Below, piece by piece: positions 52,385-60,006 of a stretch of 64,000 bases of DNA. Numbering within the stretch: the stretch's first letter is position 1; the number at the start of each line of letters is the position of its first letter. Source of the DNA: Selenomonadaceae bacterium (lineage in GTDB: Bacteria; Bacillota; Negativicutes; Selenomonadales; Selenomonadaceae); assembly GCA_017427545.1 (NCBI GenBank), contig JAFRSO010000015.1, positions 1 to 64,000 on the forward strand, written 5' to 3'. A program made the translations under genes and the position numbers. The notes under the pieces are model-generated. The model was not told the origin of the DNA, did not search any database, and saw only the letters and a program-made list of their open reading frames with translations.

Positions 52385-53212
52385 ATGAAAAAACTTTTTA
52401 TTGTGATGGCTGTGCTCCTGATAGCGGCAGCAGGATTTATTTTCTGGCTGTTCACAAGAGCGGCGGACGGTGTACCGATTTTGGTTTATCACCGAGTGAG
52501 CGACACCGATACGAATCCGACGACGCTCAAGGTTGCCGACTTCGATGCGCAGATGAAATTTTTGGTCGACAACGGCTACAAAGTCATAATGCCCGACGAT
52601 TTACTTGACACTTGGGAGAGTGGAAAGCCTCTGCCCGATAAGCCGATTGTGCTGACTTTCGACGACGGCCACGAGGATATTTACAAAAATGTTTTCCCGA
52701 TTCTGCAAAAGTATAACATGCGGGCGACGATTTTTATCGTGACTGACCATATCGGCATGAAAGATTATTTGACGTGGGATTTGGTGCGGGCATTACAAGC
52801 GGGCGGCTTCATGGATTTTGAAAGTCACACGATGAGCTATAAAACTTTGACGACGCTCAAGGGCGATAAACTCTGGAATGAAATTTACGGCTCGAAGCAG
52901 GCGATTGAGTGGGCGATTAAAAAGCCCGTGAAATTTATCGCCTATCCCGAAGGCAAATACACTGTCGACGCCGAGGACACTTCCAAAGAATGCGGATTCC
53001 GCGCGGGATTCATTGAGGATTACGGGCTTGCCATGAATGATTCGGACAATTACGTTTTGACGAGAATTCCCGTTGTCGGGAGCAATTCACATACGCTTTT
53101 GAGGTTTCAGCTTCGATTGAAAGGTTCGCCGATATTCGCGCCGATTCATCGTTTCAAAGTGGATATCGCCGTGGACAATCCCGAAGTTGCCGACTTGATT
53201 TTTATTCCGTAA
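52385..53212 (+). CDS. polysaccharide deacetylase family protein
   Basis: A 275-aa protein anchored by an N-terminal helix (LFIVMAVLLIAAAGFIFWLF). The NodB fold shows VPILVYHRVSD near residue 30, the metal Asp-Asp in IVLTFDDGHEDIYKN near 95, MDFESHTMSY near 142 (metal His region), and FIAYPEGKYTVD near 182. It would de-N-acetylate or de-O-acetylate a wall or surface glycan outside the inner membrane. Directly precedes murQ. Confidence 0.88.
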   Translation: MKKLFIVMAVLLIAAAGFIFWLFTRAADGVPILVYHRVSDTDTNPTTLKVADFDAQMKFLVDNGYKVIMPDDLLDTWESGKPLPDKPIVLTFDDGHEDIYKNVFPILQKYNMRATIFIVTDHIGMKDYLTWDLVRALQAGGFMDFESHTMSYKTLTTLKGDKLWNEIYGSKQAIEWAIKKPVKFIAYPEGKYTVDAEDTSKECGFRAGFIEDYGLAMNDSDNYVLTRIPVVGSNSHTLLRFQLRLKGSPIFAPIHRFKVDIAVDNPEVADLIFIP

Positions 53213-53224
53213 GGAGCATTGATT

Positions 53225-53247
53225 AGATTGCCAGATTCTTGCAATCT
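53225..53247 (+). promoter_or_regulatory. inverted repeat before murQ
   Basis: AGATTGC and GCAATCT, 9 nt apart, between the deacetylase stop and the murQ ribosome binding site. Could be an operator or a leader hairpin. No T-run follows. Confidence 0.4.
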
Positions 53248-53262
53248 GATTCGGAGGACGCA

Positions 53263-54015
53263 ATGGAAAATTTTTCTGAATTGACGACGGAGAAAATAAA
53301 TCCCGCGACTTTGCATATCGACGAGTGCTCGACGCTCGAAATGGTCAAGCTCATAAACGACGAGGATAAAAAAGTTGCGGCGGCAGTCGAAAAAGTTTTG
53401 CCGGAAACAGCTCAAGCGGTCGACGCCATTGCCGAAAGTTTTTCTCGCGGCGGAAGATTATTTTATATCGGCGCGGGGACTTCGGGCAGATTGGGAGTTT
53501 TGGACGCCTCGGAATGTCCGCCGACTTTCGGAGTGGAGGCCGATATGGTTCAAGGTTTGATTGCCGGTGGAGCGGGCGCGTTGATTAAAGCCGTCGAGGG
53601 CGCGGAAGATAATTTCAATCTCGCCGCCGAAGAGTTGACTGCAAAAAATTTCTGCGCGACTGATATTTTGGTCGGAATCACGGCTTCAGGGCGGACGCCT
53701 TACGTTTTGGGCGGAATTGACTTTGCAAAAAAAATCGGCGCGGTGACCGTCGGAGTCTCCTGCGTAGAAAATTCAAAACTTGCCGAAGTCGTCGACATTG
53801 CGATAACTCCCGTGACGGGCGCAGAGGCTTTGACAGGTTCAACGCGCATGAAGGCCGGCACCGCTACTAAAATGGTTCTCAACATGCTCACGACCGCGGC
53901 GATGATTAAAATCGGAAAAGTTCGCGGCAACTTGATGGTTTGTGTTCAGGCGACCAACGTTAAGCTTCGCGACAGAATCAGAAGAATCAATTTTGAGTTA
54001 GAAAGTAGGGAATAG
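53263..54015 (+). CDS. murQ: N-acetylmuramic acid 6-phosphate etherase, C-terminally shortened
   Basis: Splits MurNAc-6-phosphate into GlcNAc-6-phosphate and lactate. The SIS domain shows [23 protein letters not shown] near residue 66, [18 protein letters not shown] near 100, [20 protein letters not shown], and [19 protein letters not shown] near 197. It has 250 aa, while family members usually have about 300. The usual C-terminal helical part after [11 protein letters not shown] is missing and replaced by NFELESRE, encoded by a repeat tract. Activity may or may not survive. ATG at 53263 after GGAGGAC. Confidence 0.9.
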   Translation: MENFSELTTEKINPATLHIDECSTLEMVKLINDEDKKVAAAVEKVLPETAQAVDAIAESFSRGGRLFYIGAGTSGRLGVLDASECPPTFGVEADMVQGLIAGGAGALIKAVEGAEDNFNLAAEELTAKNFCATDILVGITASGRTPYVLGGIDFAKKIGAVTVGVSCVENSKLAEVVDIAITPVTGAEALTGSTRMKAGTATKMVLNMLTTAAMIKIGKVRGNLMVCVQATNVKLRDRIRRINFELESRE

Positions 54016-54072
54016 ATTAACCTACTCCCTGTTCCCTACTCCCTAATCCCTAAATGAGGAATGAGGAATCGG
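53998..54072. repeat. tandem-repeat tract between murQ and mupG
   Basis: TAGAAAG, TAGGGAA, CTACTCC, CTGTTCC, CTAATCC and ATGAGGA units. It sets the murQ C-terminus and ends in GAGGAAT, which serves as ribosome binding site for mupG. Confidence 0.9.
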
Positions 54073-54074
54073 AC

Positions 54075-55121
54075 ATGAGAAATGGCATATCAGTTTATGC
54101 GGGGCTGGATTATGACAGCGAGGAAAATCTTTCGCTGATTGAGACGGCAGCGGATTTGGGATTCAAGCGGCTGTTCACTTCCACGCAAATTCCCGAAGCT
54201 GCGGACGCTGAAACTTTTCAGGAGGATTTGGCGGACATTTTGACGACGGCTGTAACCAACGGCTTTGAAATTATTTTGGACGTGAACGCCGAAACTTTTT
54301 CGGTTTATGACATTGACGGGATAACTTTGCGCCTTGATGACGGTTTCACTGTGGAGCAAGTTGCCGAGATCAGTCACAATCGGAAAATTCAGCTGAACGC
54401 TTCAACCGTCACCGAAGAATTTTTAGATAAGCTCCTCGAACTCAACGCGAAGTTCAGCAACATTTCCGCGCTGCACAATTTTTATCCGCGACCGGATACG
54501 GGGCTGGACACATATTTTTTCGACAACCAAAATCGAATCCTCCACGAATTTGAAATTGAAGTCGGCGCATTTGTTCCCGGTCAAGACGGCAAGCGTCGAC
54601 TGCCACTGTGTGAAGGGTTGCCGACTTTGGAAGACTGCAGGCATTTTTCAACCGACTTGTCCGCAAGATTTTTGGCGGCATTGGGGACGGATTTTATCAT
54701 AATCGGAGACGGGGCACCTACTGACGACGAACTTAATGCCGTCGCGCAGATAACCGACGACGAAATTATTTTTCATGCTCAACTTCTCAGCAAAGACTTG
54801 ACGACTGCGGAGATTTTGAGCAATGTTTTTACACGCCGGGCTGACGTTGCAAAGTCGGTGATTCGGGCGGTTGAAGGTCGCCGATACCTTAAGGAACTCG
54901 GCGGCACAATTCCCCCTGAAGGGTCGACTATCAGGCGCAGTTTCGGTGACGTGACGATTGACAATGAAAACTTCGGGCGATATGCCGGCGAAGTGCAGAT
55001 AATTCAAGATGTGTTGCCGGCCGACGGGCGTGTTAATATTGCGGCGCACATTTTGGACGAGGAGATTTTTTTAATGGGCTATCTCAAGCCGCGCCGAAAG
55101 TTTTCATTTAAATTTGTTTAG
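54075..55121 (+). CDS. mupG: DUF871-family 6-phospho-N-acetylmuramidase (MupG-like)
   Basis: A 348-aa TIM-barrel protein with ISVYAGLDYDSEENLSLIETA near the start, GFKRLFTSTQIPEA, and IQLNASTVTEEFLDKLL. HNFYPRPDTGLD near residue 139 and GLPTLEDCRH near 187 follow; a small C-terminal domain begins around 240. MupG of Staphylococcus cleaves MurNAc-6P-GlcNAc, releasing MurNAc-6P for MurQ. Next to murQ here, the same step is inferred. ATG at 54075; the ATG at 54054 lies within the repeat tract. Confidence 0.87.
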   Translation: MRNGISVYAGLDYDSEENLSLIETAADLGFKRLFTSTQIPEAADAETFQEDLADILTTAVTNGFEIILDVNAETFSVYDIDGITLRLDDGFTVEQVAEISHNRKIQLNASTVTEEFLDKLLELNAKFSNISALHNFYPRPDTGLDTYFFDNQNRILHEFEIEVGAFVPGQDGKRRLPLCEGLPTLEDCRHFSTDLSARFLAALGTDFIIIGDGAPTDDELNAVAQITDDEIIFHAQLLSKDLTTAEILSNVFTRRADVAKSVIRAVEGRRYLKELGGTIPPEGSTIRRSFGDVTIDNENFGRYAGEVQIIQDVLPADGRVNIAAHILDEEIFLMGYLKPRRKFSFKFV

Positions 55122-55186
55122 CTTTAAGCTTTGAGCTTTAAGGAAAAATCCTAGCAGCTAGAAGCTAACAGCTAACAGCTCAACTG
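55119..55186. repeat. GCTTTAA / CTAACAG tandem-repeat tract
   Basis: GCTTTAAGCTTTGAGCTTTA followed by CTAGCAG, CTAGAAG and CTAACAG units before the NlpC/P60 gene. The mupG stop (TAG) lies at its left edge. Confidence 0.85.
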
Positions 55187-55197
55187 GAGGTGATGCG

Positions 55198-55947
55198 ATG
55201 AAGTTTAAAGCAGCAATAACCGCCGCCGCAATCATAACTTTACTAAGCGGAACAGCTATAGCTTCTCCTACCCTATCGCGAAATTCTCGCGGCAACGACG
55301 TCTTGACTTTGCAGAAAAAACTTTACCTTATCGGCTACGACATAACCGAACTTGACGGCGTTTATGGCAACGAGACTGAACGGGCTGTCGCCGCCTTTCA
55401 ACACGACAACAAAATCAGCGTCACGGGTATCGTCACAAATGTCACGTGGCGCGCACTTCGTAAGGCTAAAGAGAAAAAAGGTCGTGTACTGCCCGCGCTG
55501 AAAGTCACTTCCGCAGATGTTGATACGACGCAATCGACGACGCTGGCACCTTACGGACGGACTTTTATCACGGGCAATCAAGGCAGACAAATTGTTTCGA
55601 CGGCACAGACGCTTATGGGTATTCCATACGTCTTCGGCGGCACAACGACTAAAGGTTTTGACTGTTCGGGACTCGTGCAATACGTCTTCAAAATGCACGG
55701 GCTGACAATTCCGCGTCTTGCCGACGAACAATACAACCTCGGTAAAGCCGCTAAACCTTCACAACTGACGGCGGGCGATTTGGTATTTTTCTCGACGTAC
55801 ATGGCGGGCGTTTCACATTGCGGCATTTATATCGGTGACGGAATGTTTCTTCACGCGTCGTCAAGCAAGGGCGTCAATGTCGACCGCTTGGATAATGAAT
55901 ATTGGAAGGCTCGATATGTCGGGGCGCGGAAGGTGGTTAGCGATTAA
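55198..55947 (+). CDS. secreted NlpC/P60 peptidase with peptidoglycan-binding domain
   Basis: A 249-aa exported protein with a signal peptide (ITAAAIITLLSGTAIA). A PG-binding domain follows (LSRNSRGNDVLTLQKKLYL ... GVYGNETERAVAAFQ), then a catalytic domain with Cys in TKGFDCSGLVQYVF near residue 158 and His in AGVSHCGIYIGDGMFLHAS near 203. It cuts peptide stems of peptidoglycan. Its place after murQ-mupG fits wall turnover. ATG start after GGAGGTG; cobJ starts directly after its stop. Confidence 0.93.
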   Translation: MKFKAAITAAAIITLLSGTAIASPTLSRNSRGNDVLTLQKKLYLIGYDITELDGVYGNETERAVAAFQHDNKISVTGIVTNVTWRALRKAKEKKGRVLPALKVTSADVDTTQSTTLAPYGRTFITGNQGRQIVSTAQTLMGIPYVFGGTTTKGFDCSGLVQYVFKMHGLTIPRLADEQYNLGKAAKPSQLTAGDLVFFSTYMAGVSHCGIYIGDGMFLHASSSKGVNVDRLDNEYWKARYVGARKVVSD

Positions 55948-56694
55948 ATGAAAAAAATTTCTGTCGTCGGAATAGGTCCGGGCGGTTTGGACGAGATGAC
56001 GCCCAAAGCTCGCAAGGCGATTGAGGAGGCTCAAGTCGTCGCGGGCTACAACACTTACATAAAGTTCATTGAAAAAATTCTCGGCGGTAAAAAAATTATC
56101 GGGCGGGCGATGATGCAAGAAGTCGAACGTTCACAACTGGCGATTGAAGAGGCTTTGACAGGTCATAACGTGGCGGTCGTATCGGGTGGCGACGCGGGCG
56201 TTTACGGTATGGCGGGGCTTGTCCTGGAAATGATTTTGGACTTGCCCGAAAAGGATCGTCCGCAACTTGAAATTATCGCGGGCGTGTCGGCAGTCAATGC
56301 GGCGGCAGCGATTTTGGGCGCACCGCTCATGAATGATTTTGCAATTATAAGTTTAAGTGATTTAATGACGCCGTGGGAAGTTATTCAAAAACGAGTACTC
56401 GCGGCGGCTCAAGGTGATTTCGTCATTGCACTCTACAATCCCAAAAGTAAACGGCGCGTCATTCAACTCGCCGAAGTTCAAAAAATTTTGTTACGGTTCC
56501 GCGAAAAAAATACGCCCGTCGGAATTGTGACTAACGCGGGACGTGACGGCGAATCTAAAATTATTTCGACGCTGGAAAATTTCACTCGTGAAGAAGTCAA
56601 CATGTTTTCTCTCGTGATTATCGGCAACTCTCAAACTTTCGTGAAGGCGGGCTATATGCTCACACCTCGCGGCTATGATTTAGTTGGGAGTTAG
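55948..56694 (+). CDS. cobJ: precorrin-3B C17-methyltransferase
   Basis: SAM-dependent methylation and ring contraction in corrin synthesis (CobJ/CbiH). The 248-aa protein has VVGIGPGGLDEMTPKARKAIE at the start, VVSGGDAGVYGMAGLVLE near residue 76, SDLMTPWEVIQKRV near 133, and IALYNPKSKRRVIQL near 156. The last residues (VGS) and TAG stop come from a repeat tract. Isolated from cobU/cobQ at 29-31 kb; no other corrin gene adjoins it. Confidence 0.95.
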   Translation: MKKISVVGIGPGGLDEMTPKARKAIEEAQVVAGYNTYIKFIEKILGGKKIIGRAMMQEVERSQLAIEEALTGHNVAVVSGGDAGVYGMAGLVLEMILDLPEKDRPQLEIIAGVSAVNAAAAILGAPLMNDFAIISLSDLMTPWEVIQKRVLAAAQGDFVIALYNPKSKRRVIQLAEVQKILLRFREKNTPVGIVTNAGRDGESKIISTLENFTREEVNMFSLVIIGNSQTFVKAGYMLTPRGYDLVGS

Positions 56695-56764
56695 AAGTTA
56701 GGAGTTAGGAGTTAGGAGTTAAAATCTAATCCCTGTTCCCTAATCCCTAATCCCTAATCCCTAT
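56683..56764. repeat. TTAGGAG / CTAATCC tandem-repeat tract
   Basis: Four TTAGGAG-type heptads, a short break, then CTAATCC, CTGTTCC and three CTAATCC units, ending at the terminator. Confidence 0.92.
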
Positions 56765-56765
56765 T

Positions 56766-56789
56766 ATGCGCTTAACGGCGCATTTTTTT
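56766..56789 (+). terminator. terminator after cobJ
   Basis: ATGCGC / GCGCAT stem with a 6-nt loop, followed by six further T residues. Confidence 0.9.
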
Positions 56790-56797
56790 GCCGAACG

Positions 56798-56826
56798 TTT
56801 ACAAACTTCAAGCTCTTTCCTATAAT
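56798..56826 (+). promoter_or_regulatory. promoter of the coiled-coil/ahcY/brnTA operon
   Basis: TTTACA, 17 bp, TATAAT, 34 bp before the ATG of the coiled-coil gene. Confidence 0.75.
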
Positions 56827-56860
56827 GCGGCTGACAAAAAATTTACGGGTGGTGATTCAT

Positions 56861-57190
56861 ATGGTTGAAGAGCAAGAGATTAAAAGCGTTACCATATCAA
56901 TTAATGATCTGATTTACGGGCAAGTTAAAGAACTCGGCAAACGTATGGACAGACTCGAAGTTCACTTGGATAAAATAGAAACTCGCATGGATAAACAGGA
57001 TGAGAAAATTGAAAAGCTTGACGCAAAAATCGACAGGACTCGCAACGAACTCAACGGGCGCATTGATAAGCTCTCCGACAAAATCGACGCCATGCACAAT
57101 GAGATAAAATCTTCGACGGGGCATATTTCAATCGCTAATATTTCGACGGTGGGAATTGCTCTGGCCGTCATTTATTCCGTACTTAAATGA
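56861..57190 (+). CDS. coiled-coil protein with C-terminal membrane anchor
   Basis: A 109-aa protein. Residues 20-85 are a regular heptad coiled coil (KRMDRLEVHLDKIETRMDKQ and onward). A hydrophobic end follows (ISTVGIALAVIYSVLK), probably a tail anchor. Similar small proteins are common and uncharacterised. ATG at 56861 preceded by GGGTGGTG. First gene before ahcY, 34 bp apart. Confidence 0.78.
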   Translation: MVEEQEIKSVTISINDLIYGQVKELGKRMDRLEVHLDKIETRMDKQDEKIEKLDAKIDRTRNELNGRIDKLSDKIDAMHNEIKSSTGHISIANISTVGIALAVIYSVLK

Positions 57191-57224
57191 AGTTTTTCGT
57201 AATTTGCAAACGGGAGGAATTTTC

Positions 57225-58463
57225 ATGCAATCAATCGTTAAAGATATGTCGTTGGCACCTTCGGGTCATGACAAAATTGAATGGGTAAAAAATTTTATGC
57301 CGGTGATGAGCGCAATCGACAGGGAGTTTTCGCAGTCAAAACCGTTCGCGGGTAAAAAAATTTCGATAACATTGCACCTTGAGGCGAAGACTGCATATAT
57401 GGCGGAAGTCTTCATGCACGCGGGCGCGGACGTTGTGATAACCGGCTCGAATCCGCTTTCCACTCAAGACGACGTGGCGGCTGCTCTTGCTGAAGACGGC
57501 GTTACGGTTTTTGCGACGCACGGTTGCTCGGCTGAAGAATACAACGATTATCTCAACAAGGCGGCTGATTTTGCGCCCGAAATTTACATTGACGACGGCG
57601 GCGACTTCACAGAACTTTTGCACACCACTCGACGCGACGCCCTCAAAAATATTATCGGCGGTTCGGAGGAGACTACAACCGGTGTTTTAAGACTTCGTGC
57701 CCTGGAACGTCAAGGCAAGCTTGCATATCCGATGATTGCCGCCAACGATGCTTACTGCAAATTCCTGTTCGATAATCGCTACGGCACGGGGCAATCGACT
57801 TGGGATGGCATTATGCGCACGACTAATTTGGTTGTGGCGGGAAAGACTGTTGTTATCGCCGGCTATGGTTGGTGCGGCAAGGGCGGTGCAATGCGTGCTC
57901 GCGGACTTGGGGCAAATGTCATTGTCACGGAAGTTGATCCGATTAAAGCTATCGAGGCAGTTTTTGACGGCTTCAGAGTTATGCCGATGATTGAGGCCGC
58001 TCCACTCGGCGATATTTTCTTGACACTCACGGGCGACAAGGACGTTATCACCGGCGAACATTATCCGCTGATGAAAAACGGCGCGATGCTTGCCAATGCC
58101 GGCCACTTCGACGTTGAAGTTAATATTCCCGAACTTGCCGCGCAGTCAGTCAGCAGAAAAGTTGTCCGCAAAAATGTTGAGGAATTTTTACAGCGCGACG
58201 GCAGAAAAATTTATCTGCTGGCGGAAGGTCGACTGGTTAATCTTGCGTCAGGCGACGGTCACCCCGCTGAAATTATGGACTTAAGCTTCGCAGTTCAATT
58301 TTTCAGCGCGGCTCATATCCTCCACAACTACAGCAAGCTTGACAAAAAAGTTTACCTCATGCCCGAAGAAATTAACACGAAGATTGCGGAGATTAAGCTG
58401 GACTCAATCGGCGTGAAAATCGACACGCTAACCGACGCTCAACGCGAATATCTTGGCTTATGA
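57225..58463 (+). CDS. ahcY: adenosylhomocysteinase
   Basis: Reversibly splits S-adenosylhomocysteine into adenosine and homocysteine with tightly bound NAD+. The 412-aa protein has SITLHLEAKTAYMAEVFMHAGA near residue 50, EETTTGVLRLRAL near 150, NDAYCKFLFDNRYGTGQS near 180, and the NAD loop VVIAGYGWCGKGGAMRARGLGA near 210. The end LGL replaces the usual ...YRY; the shorter form resembles archaeal and anaerobe types. GGGAGGA before the ATG. Stop overlaps brnT by 4 bp. Confidence 0.95.
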   Translation: MQSIVKDMSLAPSGHDKIEWVKNFMPVMSAIDREFSQSKPFAGKKISITLHLEAKTAYMAEVFMHAGADVVITGSNPLSTQDDVAAALAEDGVTVFATHGCSAEEYNDYLNKAADFAPEIYIDDGGDFTELLHTTRRDALKNIIGGSEETTTGVLRLRALERQGKLAYPMIAANDAYCKFLFDNRYGTGQSTWDGIMRTTNLVVAGKTVVIAGYGWCGKGGAMRARGLGANVIVTEVDPIKAIEAVFDGFRVMPMIEAAPLGDIFLTLTGDKDVITGEHYPLMKNGAMLANAGHFDVEVNIPELAAQSVSRKVVRKNVEEFLQRDGRKIYLLAEGRLVNLASGDGHPAEIMDLSFAVQFFSAAHILHNYSKLDKKVYLMPEEINTKIAEIKLDSIGVKIDTLTDAQREYLGL

Positions 58464-58801
58464 AAACATCAATCGACGGTCGGCTATTTGAGTGGGACGA
58501 CGCCAAAAACAAAATCAACAAGATTAAACACGGTATCAATTTCAAGACGGCGGCGCGAGTTTTTAGCGACCCGTATCTCTTTATTGAAGAGGATTCCAGC
58601 CATTCTATTGATGAGGATCGTTGGAAAGCTATTGGCATGGTTGACGATATTTTGCTGGTCATCTACACTGAACGAGGTGAAAGTACTCGTTTAATTTCGG
58701 CACGAAAAGCCGGAGACGAAGATAGGAGGAAATATTATGGCGACCGTATTTTATTTTTTACCGAATCCCCCGCCGCCTTTGACGGAGGAGGAGAAGGCTG
58801 A
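58460..58801 (+). CDS. brnT: BrnT-family ribonuclease toxin
   Basis: A 113-aa RelE-like toxin: FEWDDAKNKINKIKHGINFKTAARVFSD near the start, then DEDRWKAIGMVDDILLVIYTERGE and TRLISARKAGDEDRRKYY, the typical BrnT order. The last about 20 residues (after RRKYY) overlap the antitoxin gene in another frame and look like an extension caused by a lost stop. It is translationally coupled to ahcY by a 4-bp overlap, an unusual setting. Confidence 0.88.
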   Translation: MKTSIDGRLFEWDDAKNKINKIKHGINFKTAARVFSDPYLFIEEDSSHSIDEDRWKAIGMVDDILLVIYTERGESTRLISARKAGDEDRRKYYGDRILFFTESPAAFDGGGEG

Positions 58802-58985
58802 ACTTGCCGCTTTGAAAGACCGCCCGATTGTTTACGACGAAGAATGCCCGCCCACGACTAAGGAAGAAGCTGACGAAGCTATTTACCTTATGCGCAAGTA
58901 CAAGACGCGTCGTATCACAAAAGAAATTTTGATGGCGGAATTCCCCGAACGTTTTCAAAAGCATAAATCGGAGGCGGCAGGATAA
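58737..58985 (+). CDS. BrnA-like antitoxin, 82 aa
   Basis: Begins MATVFYFLPNPPPPLTEEEK and has the core AELAALKDRPIVYDEECPP, similar to the N-terminal motif of BrnA, then YLMRKYKTRRITKEILMAEF. Usual BrnA proteins carry a ribbon-helix-helix end; the end here (ERFQKHKSEAAG) is less clear. AGGAGG precedes the ATG; overlaps brnT by 65 bp. A paralogue is at 49388. Confidence 0.75.
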   Translation: MATVFYFLPNPPPPLTEEEKAELAALKDRPIVYDEECPPTTKEEADEAIYLMRKYKTRRITKEILMAEFPERFQKHKSEAAG

Positions 58986-58994
58986 AAATTTTTC

Positions 58995-59023
58995 GCAGGT
59001 GTCTTCGGACGTCTGCTTTTTAT
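58995..59023 (+). terminator. terminator of the ahcY-brnTA operon
   Basis: A 9-bp stem capped by TTCG (GCAGGTGTC / GACGTCTGC), followed by TTTTTATTT. Confidence 0.9.
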
Positions 59024-59033
59024 TTACGGCAAA

Positions 59034-59116
59034 GAAAAACCTCCGACATTGCGCCGAAGGGATTTTGATTGTTTTGCGACCGTGACGCCGAATTATCGAC
59101 GAGCCGCGATTATTTC
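59034..59116 (-). repeat. duplicated trailer with terminator hairpin, copy 1
   Basis: On the minus strand it holds GCGGCTCGTCGATAATTCGG, then CCTTCGG...GTCGGAGG and a T run. Nearly the same as copy 2 at 59914-59998. It lies downstream of the first precursor gene and works as its terminator. Confidence 0.85.
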
Positions 59117-59138
59117 CGTGTTGAACGTTGCAAGATTA

Positions 59139-59480
59139 TTAAGAGAGATCCGGCATCGGTTTGCCCAAATTTTTGGCAACGATTTTGAATGCTAATTCGC
59201 GGCTGATTTCTTGACCGTCTCTATAGTATTTGTTAGTTTTTGGCCCCCAATATTGGTCGACACGTATGCCGAACCCTTTAAAAATCTGAGAAACTTCAAT
59301 TGCAGCTTCGCTGAATTTGGAAAACTCTATGAGATCTTCTGCGCTTCTTCCGGCGATTCGTAAGCCAAGTTTTTTCAGGACGCGAGTATCGGCTGCCGTT
59401 TCGTCAATTGTGCCGCCGCTTACCTCGTCGAGTTCGTCGTCTGTGAGCATTTCGTCCGCGATTTTCTTTTCTTCAGCCAT
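59139..59480 (-). CDS. double-glycine-leader precursor protein 1
   Basis: 113 aa. The leader MAEEKKIADEMLTDDELDEV ends in SGG, the pattern of peptides cut after GG by C39-peptidase ABC transporters. The mature part of about 85 residues has no Cys, and includes YWGPKTNKYYRDGQEISREL and a helical end. That region matches precursor 3 (NKYFDKNNNEISRNKAMKI). ATG at 59480 with GGAGG 7 bp ahead. No exporter or modifying enzyme is in view. A folded secreted peptide, bacteriocin or signalling protein is possible. Confidence 0.75.
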   Translation of the reverse strand: MAEEKKIADEMLTDDELDEVSGGTIDETAADTRVLKKLGLRIAGRSAEDLIEFSKFSEAAIEVSQIFKGFGIRVDQYWGPKTNKYYRDGQEISRELAFKIVAKNLGKPMPDLS

Positions 59481-59522
59481 AATATCAACCTCCAATCAAA
59501 TAAATGTATTTTTTTCTGATTA

Positions 59523-59870
59523 TTATCCCTGCAAGTGTTTGTTTGTCAGGTATTCAAGAACTTTTTCCTTAACTGCACCGTGGGAAATGTATTTTTTCCG
59601 GTCATTGTCCCTGTAAGTGTTCGTTTTGCCGGCGTCGTCACTGAAATTCAGGATAAATCCGGTGCTTATGTCGGCGGTTACGTTGATGTTGTCTTTCAAC
59701 CACTTTTCAAGCCCCGAACGGCTCAATTTTTTTGCATCGCTGTTCCTTAAAATCTCGTAACTGAAGATTAAGTCGCGAAGTTCTTTGTATTCGCCGTAGG
59801 TGCCACCCGCCACGCCGTTGAGTTGCTCATCGGTGAGCTTTTCGTCTGCGAATTTCTTTTCTTCCGCCAT
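59523..59870 (-). CDS. double-glycine-leader precursor protein 2
   Basis: 115 aa. The leader is nearly the same as that of precursor 1 (MAEEKKFADEKLTDEQLNGV then AGG). The mature part has EYKELRDLIFSYEILRNSDA, then NFSDDAGKTNTYRDNDRKKY and a helical end. No Cys. The last third shares the Tyr-Arg-Asp plus basic-helix layout with precursors 1 and 3. ATG at 59870 with a GGAGGTTGATATT leader identical to that of gene 1. Confidence 0.75.
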   Translation of the reverse strand: MAEEKKFADEKLTDEQLNGVAGGTYGEYKELRDLIFSYEILRNSDAKKLSRSGLEKWLKDNINVTADISTGFILNFSDDAGKTNTYRDNDRKKYISHGAVKEKVLEYLTNKHLQG

Positions 59871-59913
59871 AATATCAACCTCCAAAGTGTTTTATGTAGC
59901 TTACATATTCCGA

Positions 59914-59998
59914 AAAAACCCTCCGACATACGCCGAAGGGCTTTTGATTGCGTTGCGACCATGACGCCGAATTATCGACGAGCCGCTTGAGTATCCGA
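59914..59998 (-). repeat. duplicated trailer with terminator hairpin, copy 2
   Basis: CCCTTCGGC pairs with GTCGGAGGG on the minus strand, then six T residues; preceded by GCGGCTCGTCGATAATTCGG as in copy 1. Serves as terminator of precursor gene 3. Confidence 0.87.
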
Positions 59999-60006
59999 AA
60001 CTTCAA

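Noticed and set aside
57191-57224. Possible SAH riboswitch before ahcY.
   Set aside because: Only 34 bp lie between the coiled-coil gene and ahcY, too little for a known SAH riboswitch.
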